From Kiritimatiellia bacterium (GTDB lineage: Bacteria > Verrucomicrobiota > Kiritimatiellia > B70-G9): 12,100 bases of DNA. The stretch spans positions 1 through 12,100 of the forward strand of contig DTYT01000177.1 in NCBI GenBank assembly GCA_012961745.1, read 5' to 3'. The translations under genes and the position numbers were made by a program. Shown in pieces: positions 7,006 to 12,100 of the stretch; the first letter of the stretch is position 1, and each line of letters starts with the position of its first letter. The notes beneath the pieces were generated by a model that did not search any database, was not told where the DNA came from, and saw only the letters and a program-made list of their open reading frames with translations.

Positions 7006-8367
7006 ATGTTCGAACGAGTCCTCATAGCCAATCGGGGCGAGATTGCGGTACGGCTAATCCGTGCATGTCGCGAGATGGGTATCCAGACGGTCGCCGTATT
7101 CTCAGAGGCGGATGCTGAGGCTCTGCATGTTCTTTTGGCGGATGAGGCCGTGTGCATAGGCCCCCCCGCCGTCTCGGAGAGCTATCTGAAGATAGCCAAC
7201 ATAATCAGCGCCGCGGAGGTGGCGGACGTTGACGCCATCCATCCTGGCTACGGATTCCTGGCGGAAAATGCCCATTTTGCTGAAATATGTGACAACTGCC
7301 AGATCGCGTTCATCGGCCCATCACCTGAAAACATTCGTGCGGCCGGGGATAAGTCCGTCGCGCGCGAGACCATGCGCAAAGCCGGTATCCCCGTAACACC
7401 TGGCAGTGAAGGAGTCGTACGGTCCAAAGAAGAAGCCCTGAAAGTGGCGCGAGAGATAGGCTATCCCGTACTTCTGAAGGCCGCCGCAGGTGGGGGGGGT
7501 AAGGGAATGCGGATCGCGCACAACGATGTCAGCCTCGCCCAGGCCTTCATGACTGCGGCGGCGGAAGCGGAAAGGGCTTTCGGCCGTCCCGACCTGTACC
7601 TGGAACGCTTCGTGGAGAATGCGCGTCACATTGAAGTGCAGATCATCGCTGATCACCATGGCAATATCCTGCATCTCGGGGAGCGTGACTGCAGCATCCA
7701 ACGCCGCCATCAGAAACTCGTCGAAGAAGCCCCCTCACCGCGACTTCCCGCGGAGGTCCGTAGGAAAATCCACAAGGCCGCCATACGGGTCGCGGAGGCT
7801 ATCGGATACCAGAATGCCGGCACCGTGGAGTTTCTCTACGATGAAGGTCGGCGTGAGTTCTATTTCATGGAAATGAACACCCGCATTCAGGTGGAGCACC
7901 CGGTTACCGAGGAAGTTACCGGTCTAGATATAGTTAAACTGCAGTTGAAGGTGGCCAGCGGAGAAAAGTTGGAGCTGCACCAGAAGGATATCGGGTTGAA
8001 AGGTCACGCAATCGAATTCAGAGTAAACGCCGAAGATCCCGCCAAGAACTTCGCCTCTGTCCCGGGCAAGATAGAATGGATTCACTTCCCCGGAGGGGCT
8101 GGCGTCAGGGTCGACAGCCACGTCTACAGCGGGTACACCGTCCCCCCATACTACGACAGCCTGCTGGCTAAGATCATCGTACACGGGGAAAATCGTAGTG
8201 AGGCCGTTGCACGCCTGAGAAGATCTCTGGACGAATTCAGCATCGAGGGAATCGCCACCACCGCGCCGCTGGGCGTCCAGATAGCTTCAGAAGCCCGCTT
8301 CATCGAGGGCAGCTACCGTACCGACTACCTTGAAAAGATGCTGCAGGAAGGAGTTCGCGTTGAGTAA
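7006..8367 (+). CDS. accC: Biotin carboxylase subunit of acetyl-CoA carboxylase
   Basis: ATP-grasp enzyme that carboxylates the biotin on BCCP with bicarbonate and ATP. The N-terminal MFERVLIANRGEIAVRLIRA is diagnostic. The ATP-grasp glycine loop AAAGGGGKGM is at residues 159-168, HIEVQIIADHHGNILHLGER and DCSIQRRHQKLVEEAPSP follow, and the catalytic block E289-M-N291-T-R293-IQVEHPVTE corresponds to E. coli E288/N290/R292. Length (453 aa) matches stand-alone AccC, without a fused BCCP or carboxyltransferase domain. No good Shine-Dalgarno precedes ATG 7006, so translation may depend on coupling to accB, whose stop is 17 nt upstream. The glycine loop is encoded through an unbroken run of eight G (7492-7499). 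The carboxyltransferase genes accA and accD are not in the window. Confidence 0.97.
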   Translation: MFERVLIANRGEIAVRLIRACREMGIQTVAVFSEADAEALHVLLADEAVCIGPPAVSESYLKIANIISAAEVADVDAIHPGYGFLAENAHFAEICDNCQIAFIGPSPENIRAAGDKSVARETMRKAGIPVTPGSEGVVRSKEEALKVAREIGYPVLLKAAAGGGGKGMRIAHNDVSLAQAFMTAAAEAERAFGRPDLYLERFVENARHIEVQIIADHHGNILHLGERDCSIQRRHQKLVEEAPSPRLPAEVRRKIHKAAIRVAEAIGYQNAGTVEFLYDEGRREFYFMEMNTRIQVEHPVTEEVTGLDIVKLQLKVASGEKLELHQKDIGLKGHAIEFRVNAEDPAKNFASVPGKIEWIHFPGGAGVRVDSHVYSGYTVPPYYDSLLAKIIVHGENRSEAVARLRRSLDEFSIEGIATTAPLGVQIASEARFIEGSYRTDYLEKMLQEGVRVE

Positions 8368-8388
8368 CCCATTTCAAAGGAGGATACG

Positions 8389-8946
8389 ATGAAATTCCTG
8401 CATGCTCTGGCTCGCACCGCGATCTTTCTGGTGTTGCTGCTGCAAGTCGCGGTCGGGTTCTATCTGACATTGGGAGAACCAACCGCGTGGCGGCAGGCCA
8501 TCACACGTATGGTACTGTATCGGACGGAAACCTTCGCTGCAGCGCTTGGATTGGCCAGCCTGCTGCTGATCGATCTCTTGACCATTCCACGGCAGCACCA
8601 TGACGATGCCCGATTCGTCACTTTCCGCTCCAAAGATGGGCAAGTGAGTATAAGCCTCAGTGCGATTCGTGAGTTTCTGCAGCGTATGGGCTCGGAGTTT
8701 GCCGCACTCAAGGACATGCATATCTCAATACGTCCGCGACGAAACCGCCTTTCCATATCCGTGGACCTGCGCGTGACCGCGGACGAATACCTGCCCGAGC
8801 TCTGCCAGACACTGCAGGAACGAATCCGTGAAGCACTAAGGGAACAGTTGGGAATCCACGCGGTCGCTGGCGTGGTAGTCCGCATCCGGGAGATCCTGCC
8901 GCCTTCCGGAGTTCCCCAGGAGAACGCCGGGGAAATCGGCGTTTAG
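8389..8946 (+). CDS. AmaP-like membrane protein with Asp23/Gls24-like domain
   Basis: A 185-aa protein with two hydrophobic segments (about residues 8-28 and 49-66) separated by a short loop, then a soluble half (about 80-167). The soluble half shows GQVSISLSAI, alternating strands SISVDLRVTADEYLPEL, an amphipathic helix LQERIREALREQLGI and a closing VVVRIREI strand, the pattern of the Asp23/Gls24 (DUF322) fold. The layout matches AmaP, the membrane anchor of Asp23 in Gram-positives. No separate Asp23 gene is adjacent. A strong AAGGAGG (8377-8383) lies 5 nt before ATG 8389, so it is probably well translated. It sits 21 nt after accC. In Bacillus subtilis the Asp23-domain protein YqhY follows accBC and affects acetyl-CoA carboxylase, so a role in controlling or localising carboxylase is plausible. 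Assignment is by pattern, not alignment. Confidence 0.72.
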   Translation: MKFLHALARTAIFLVLLLQVAVGFYLTLGEPTAWRQAITRMVLYRTETFAAALGLASLLLIDLLTIPRQHHDDARFVTFRSKDGQVSISLSAIREFLQRMGSEFAALKDMHISIRPRRNRLSISVDLRVTADEYLPELCQTLQERIREALREQLGIHAVAGVVVRIREILPPSGVPQENAGEIGV

Positions 8947-8951
8947 CAGCC

Positions 8952-9521
8952 GTGACAATGGATTGGAACCGGGTCAGTGAAGAAACCTTGGCGGTGTTGG
9001 ATTTTGTACTGCATCAGATGCGTCCCGGTTTAGAGAAGACGGCCGCCCGTATCGCAAACTGCTTCCGCCGCAGTGGAAAGGTTTTGATCTGTGGCAACGG
9101 GGGCAGTGCGGCAGATGCCCAGCACTTCGCTGCCGAGTTGGTTAATCGGTTCCAGCGTGACCGCCGCCCATATCCGGCGATTGCGCTGACCACCGACACG
9201 TCGGTGCTGACCTCCGTGGCCAATGACTACGGTTACGAGTACGTATTCAGTAAGCAGGTGGCTGCCCTTGGCAGTGCCGGGGATATCCTGATAGCGATCT
9301 CGACCAGTGGTAATGCCGCCAATGTGTGCGCTGCAGTGCGGGAAGCACGGCGCCGGGGACTGCATACCATCGGACTGACGGGAGGCCCCGGAGGCACTCT
9401 CGCGGGCCTGGTAGACACGCTGCTGTGCATCCGTCCCGTAAACACCGTGGCGCGCATCCAGGAGGGCCATGAGCTCATCATTCACTTGGTATGTCACTTG
9501 ATTGAAGAGGATCTTGCCTGA
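8952..9521 (+). CDS. gmhA: SIS-domain phosphoheptose isomerase (GmhA type)
   Basis: Sugar isomerase fold of 189 aa from GTG 8952, or 187 aa from ATG 8958; neither has a clear Shine-Dalgarno. GmhA converts sedoheptulose 7-phosphate to D-glycero-D-manno-heptose 7-phosphate, the entry to heptose for LPS core or S-layer glycans. The family blocks are clear: GNGGSAADAQHFAAEL (residues 48-63), ISTSGNAANV, LTGGPGG and RIQEGHELIIH. By alignment with E. coli from memory, the catalytic pair E65/H180 corresponds to E62/H178, and metal ligands H61 and Q172 to H58 and Q170. All are present, favouring active GmhA over the related DiaA replication-initiation protein, though DiaA is not fully excluded. It lies 5 nt after the AmaP-like gene and 9 nt before a PfkB-family kinase, suggesting joint sugar-phosphate metabolism. 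Confidence 0.85.
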   Translation: MTMDWNRVSEETLAVLDFVLHQMRPGLEKTAARIANCFRRSGKVLICGNGGSAADAQHFAAELVNRFQRDRRPYPAIALTTDTSVLTSVANDYGYEYVFSKQVAALGSAGDILIAISTSGNAANVCAAVREARRRGLHTIGLTGGPGGTLAGLVDTLLCIRPVNTVARIQEGHELIIHLVCHLIEEDLA

Positions 9522-9530
9522 TCCGCTGTC

Positions 9531-10466
9531 ATGCCGCCCCCTCCTCAAAGACCGAACGTTCTCATAGTGGGATCCATCGCCCTTGACACTGTCGAGACTC
9601 CCAGGGAGAAACGTGAAAATCTGATCGGGGGATCTGCCACCTACGCATCTTTTGCCGCCGCCATTTTTTCCTCGGTGGGAATCGTGGGGATCGTCGGGGA
9701 GGACTTTCCGGCTCAAGGTATTTCTCTCCTGCAAGCCAGAGGTGTCGACACCCGGGGATTGGTAATACGGCCCGGAAGGACCTTTTACTGGCATGGCAGA
9801 TATGAAGAGAACATGGACAATCGTACGTCACTTCGTACGGAACTCAATGTCTTCGCAGACTTCGATCCCCGCCTGCCGCCAGGGTATATCACGGCCCCCT
9901 ATGTCTTCCTTGCCAATATAGAACCAAGGCTTCAACTGAAAGTACTGGACCAGGTTCGCGCACCGAGCTTCGTGATGGCTGATACCATGGATCTATGGAT
10001 TCGCACGGCTGCTGATGAGCTGGACGGCGTTATTCAACGCGTCGATCTGTTGACTATCAACGAGAGTGAGGTCCGTCTGCTGACCCGGGAAACAACGCTT
10101 GCCCGCGCAGCACGCCGACTTCTTTCTAGGGGGCTAAATCATCTTCTCGTCAAGAAAGGGGAAAGCGGCTCCCTGCTTTTTTCCCGGGAACGGTTACTGT
10201 TCGTGCCCGCTTTCCCCCTGGAGGAGGTGCGCGACCCTACAGGCGCCGGGGACGCATTTGCGGGAGCATTTATCGGCTCCCTCGCGGCGCGTGGCTCCAG
10301 AGAGCTCGAAGACCTCTACACTGCAGCCTTGTCTGGGAGCAGTGTCGCGTCGTTTGCAGTGGAATCCTTCGGTGCTGATTCCCTAGCTCACTTGACAAAG
10401 GCCATAGCCGACTCCCGGAAGTCACAGCTTTTGTCTATGGTCCATCCCTCTTTTGTCAAGCAATAA
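9531..10466 (+). CDS. PfkB-family (ribokinase-like) sugar kinase, substrate unknown
   Basis: A 311-aa ribokinase-fold kinase. The N-terminal signature includes GSIALD, the di-glycine substrate loop G33-G-S-A36-TYA, and VGIVGEDFP. The C-terminal PfkB signature is D235-PTGAGD241-AFAGAF, with D241 as the expected catalytic base and GAGD as the anion hole. Distinctive blocks LANIEPRLQ (128-136), DTMDLWI (151-157) and INESEVRLL (176-184) recall a recurrent, widely annotated 'PfkB family carbohydrate kinase' group without a known substrate. It lacks the N-terminal features I would expect of HldE/HldA heptose-7-phosphate kinase and has no fused nucleotidyltransferase, so neighbouring GmhA is only weak evidence for a heptose substrate. 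The start at ATG 9531 has no clear ribosome-binding site; it follows gmhA by 9 nt and is probably coupled. Its last codons contain a strong inverted repeat. Confidence 0.85.
   Translation: MPPPPQRPNVLIVGSIALDTVETPREKRENLIGGSATYASFAAAIFSSVGIVGIVGEDFPAQGISLLQARGVDTRGLVIRPGRTFYWHGRYEENMDNRTSLRTELNVFADFDPRLPPGYITAPYVFLANIEPRLQLKVLDQVRAPSFVMADTMDLWIRTAADELDGVIQRVDLLTINESEVRLLTRETTLARAARRLLSRGLNHLLVKKGESGSLLFSRERLLFVPAFPLEEVRDPTGAGDAFAGAFIGSLAARGSRELEDLYTAALSGSSVASFAVESFGADSLAHLTKAIADSRKSQLLSMVHPSFVKQ
10391..10460 (+). repeat. Two-part inverted repeat at the 3' end of the sugar kinase gene
   Basis: Outer arms CTTGACAAA (10391-10399) and TTTGTCAAG (10452-10460) are perfect complements. Inside them CCATAG (10402-10407) pairs with CTATGG (10435-10440). 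The second arm ends just before the stop codon at 10464-10466. A direct repeat CTTTTGTC (10428-10435 and 10450-10457) gives the left arm two possible partners. No T-run follows, so it is not a standard terminator; it could cap or stabilise the mRNA end. Confidence 0.5.
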
Positions 10467-10628
10467 GTGTGATAGCCAATATTCCCCCCAGAATTCGTAC
10501 TAATCGGCGCACAAGAAGCGCTCAGACGGCGATATTTGTCATTATCTAGCAAAAAATCTTTGACACGGGAAATAGGTGGCCGTATTTTGGCTCGACAACA
10601 GCAGTTTATACCGGAAGGAGGCGCGTCC
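10467..10628 (+). other. Intergenic region before ilvB
   Basis: These 162 nt separate the sugar kinase from ilvB. They hold a short AT-rich patch (about 10531-10560, with an A6 run), the promoter at 10560-10588 and the ilvB ribosome-binding site. I found no leader peptide rich in Ile, Leu or Val codons and no T-box consensus, so attenuation of ilvB is not supported. Confidence 0.5.
10560..10588 (+). promoter_or_regulatory. Sigma70-type promoter for ilvB
   Basis: A perfect TTGACA (10560-10565) is followed at the ideal 17-nt spacing by TATTTT (10583-10588), four of six matches to TATAAT. Transcription would start near 10595, leaving a short leader of about 35 nt before the ilvB ATG. This is the best promoter in the window and marks a new transcription unit. 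Confidence 0.65.
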
Positions 10629-12100
10629 ATGGCGAAGGAGATCCGGGACGGCGGGCAGACAATTATCAGGTGCCTGGAAAACGAGGGCGTGGAGTACATA
10701 TTCGGAATTTCGGGCGGGGCCGCGATACCCATCTATGATGCCCTGGTTACAACCGATACGCACATAAAGCTCGTCTTGGTGAGACACGAGCAGGGAGCTG
10801 CCCACATGGCGGACGGATACGCGCGAGCAACGGGGAAACCGGGGGTCGTGCTGGTCACGAGCGGCCCCGGCGCTACCAATACTGTCACAGGTATCATGAC
10901 CGCCCACATGGATTCAGTGCCTATGGTCGTGATCACGGGCCAACAGATTCGGCCTATGCTCGGGAAGGATGCCTTCCAGGAAGCCGACGTCTTCGGCATG
11001 ACAATGCCGATCGTCAAGCACAGCTACCTGTTGAAGGACCCCGCCGACATTCCACGGGTGTTTAAGGAAGCCTTCTACATTTGCAGCAGCGGCCGCCCGG
11101 GCCCTGTAGTGATCGACATCCCCAAGGACGTCAGCGCTGCTGCCTGTACAGCCGACCTCAATGTAGAGATGGATTTGCCCGGCTACAGGCCCGAGGTTTC
11201 CGTGCACAAGGACCAGGTGCTGCGAATAGCCGAAGCCCTTTCACACTCACGCCGACCTCTGCTTCTGGTCGGGCACGGCACCCTCATAGCCAACGCGTCG
11301 GCCCAGGTCAGAGACCTAGCTGAAAAACTGCGCGCTCCCGTCGTGACAACCCTTCTGGGGAAAGGAGCGTTTCCCGAAACACATCCGCTCTCGCTCGGCA
11401 TGCTGGGGATGCATGGGACGGCGTATGCCAACAAGGCGGTATGCGAATGCGATCTGCTTATGGCTATTGGTTCGCGGTTTGACGACCGCATTCTCGGCAC
11501 CGCGGATACATTCGCACAGGATGCGGTCAAAATTCATATCGACGTCGATCCGGCCGAGATCGGGAAAATGATCCAACCCGACATTTACTGCGTGGGTGAT
11601 GCCCGGGAAATCCTCGTCGAGCTGCTCAAACACGTAACCCGATTGGACAGCGAGGAATGGATCAGACTCCTGGCAAGCTACAAACGCAAGTATCCCCTCC
11701 GCTTCAAGCGTCGCGGATCACTGAAAATGCAGCATGTCGTGGATGAGCTTTATCACCTCACTGAGGGCAAAGCAATAATTGCTACCGATGTGGGCCAGCA
11801 TCAGATGTGGTGTGCACAGTTCTATAGAACAGACTATCCCAACAACTGGCTTTCCTCCGGCGGAGCTGGAACAATGGGATATGGACTGCCGGCTGCCATC
11901 GGAGCCCAGTTCGGCAGGCCGGATGATCTGGTAGTGGCCGTGGTTGGTGACGGGGGATTCCAGATGACGATTCAAGAGCTGGCCACCGCCTGCGTGCACA
12001 AGCTTCCGCTCAAGGTCATCATTATGAACAACCATTACCTCGGAATGGTCCGTCAGTGGCAGAAGCTGTTCTACGAAGACCGCAAGAGCGGCGTGGATCT
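10629..12100 (+). CDS. ilvB: Acetolactate synthase large (catalytic) subunit, 3' end outside window
   Basis: Thiamine-diphosphate enzyme joining two pyruvates, or pyruvate and 2-ketobutyrate, in the first common step of Val, Leu and Ile synthesis. About 490 residues are visible with no stop, so roughly the last 70-80 residues of a typical 560-570 aa protein lie beyond the window. The Pyr domain has [15 protein letters not shown] and the catalytic E54 in [19 protein letters not shown], followed by [12 protein letters not shown]. The FAD-type middle domain has [19 protein letters not shown] and the [10 protein letters not shown] block. The PP domain has the ThDP motif G440-D-G442 ... N467-N468 and [14 protein letters not shown]. 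Family members usually have YPGGA where this has ISGGA, a mild deviation. AAGGAGG (10615-10621) lies 7 nt before ATG 10629. The regulatory subunit ilvN is expected downstream but not visible. Confidence 0.93.
   Translation, partial: MAKEIRDGGQTIIRCLENEGVEYIFGISGGAAIPIYDALVTTDTHIKLVLVRHEQGAAHMADGYARATGKPGVVLVTSGPGATNTVTGIMTAHMDSVPMVVITGQQIRPMLGKDAFQEADVFGMTMPIVKHSYLLKDPADIPRVFKEAFYICSSGRPGPVVIDIPKDVSAAACTADLNVEMDLPGYRPEVSVHKDQVLRIAEALSHSRRPLLLVGHGTLIANASAQVRDLAEKLRAPVVTTLLGKGAFPETHPLSLGMLGMHGTAYANKAVCECDLLMAIGSRFDDRILGTADTFAQDAVKIHIDVDPAEIGKMIQPDIYCVGDAREILVELLKHVTRLDSEEWIRLLASYKRKYPLRFKRRGSLKMQHVVDELYHLTEGKAIIATDVGQHQMWCAQFYRTDYPNNWLSSGGAGTMGYGLPAAIGAQFGRPDDLVVAVVGDGGFQMTIQELATACVHKLPLKVIIMNNHYLGMVRQWQKLFYEDRKSGVD

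Noticed and set aside
9030..9794. Long open frame on the minus strand (254 codons) across gmhA and the sugar kinase
   Set aside because: It is antisense to two genes with clear family motifs, crosses their junction, and its translation shows no recognisable domain; GC-rich sequence often leaves such frames open.
10467..10628. Intrinsic terminator after the sugar kinase
   Set aside because: The inverted repeat and the GCGC/GCGC mini-stem (10507-10521) are not followed by a T-run; the nearby homopolymer is A6 on this strand.
1..12100. CRISPR array, insertion sequence, prophage, tRNA or rRNA
   Set aside because: No regularly spaced repeats, transposase or integrase motifs, terminal inverted repeats, tRNA cloverleaf or rRNA-like sequence were recognised; the content is housekeeping genes in one orientation.
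10629..12100. The ThDP enzyme as another family member such as pyruvate oxidase, glyoxylate carboligase or sulfoacetaldehyde acetyltransferase
   Set aside because: The [13 protein letters not shown] and YLGMVRQWQ blocks together fit the acetolactate synthase catalytic subunit best; the ISGGA variation near the N-terminus is not enough to reassign it.

Overview
The window is ordinary, densely packed bacterial chromosome, moderately GC-rich. Every gene I can support lies on the + strand. Bacterial-type SerRS, TilS, CysRS, thymidylate kinase, DNA polymerase III delta-prime and dissociated biotin carboxylase subunits make it bacterial. GmhA hints at a heptose-containing envelope (LPS-like or S-layer glycan). 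The AmaP/Asp23-like gene after accBC recalls Firmicutes gene order. An archaemetzincin relative is scattered in bacteria. I cannot name the phylum from this mixture.

Layout: (1-345) C-terminal part of an archaemetzincin-family protein whose HExxHxxGxxH zinc-protease motif is entirely replaced while its Cys4 zinc motif is kept; (395-1672) serS; (1691-3115) tilS; (3116-3333) leader with a hairpin; (3334-4749) cysS; (4746-5399) tmk, overlapping cysS by 4 nt; (5363-6226) holB, overlapping tmk by 37 nt; (6227-6517) leader with a possible promoter; (6518-6988) accB; (7006-8367) accC; (8389-8946) two-TM protein with an Asp23-like C-terminal half (AmaP-like); (8952-9521) gmhA/SIS isomerase; (9531-10466) PfkB-family sugar kinase of unassigned substrate; (10467-10628) intergenic region with a good sigma70-type promoter; (10629-end) acetolactate synthase large subunit, cut by the window edge.

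Functionally there is a translation/replication block (serS, tilS, cysS, tmk, holB), a fatty-acid initiation block (accB, accC plus a membrane Asp23-like protein), a sugar-phosphate pair (gmhA, pfkB), and the start of a branched-chain amino-acid unit (ilvB). Short spacings suggest co-transcription within blocks. The gaps before cysS, accB and ilvB are the likely internal boundaries.

No mobile element, CRISPR array, tRNA, rRNA or phage-like gene was seen. The most unusual items are the catalytically stripped archaemetzincin and the membrane Asp23-like protein after accBC. No clear new multi-gene system is visible.
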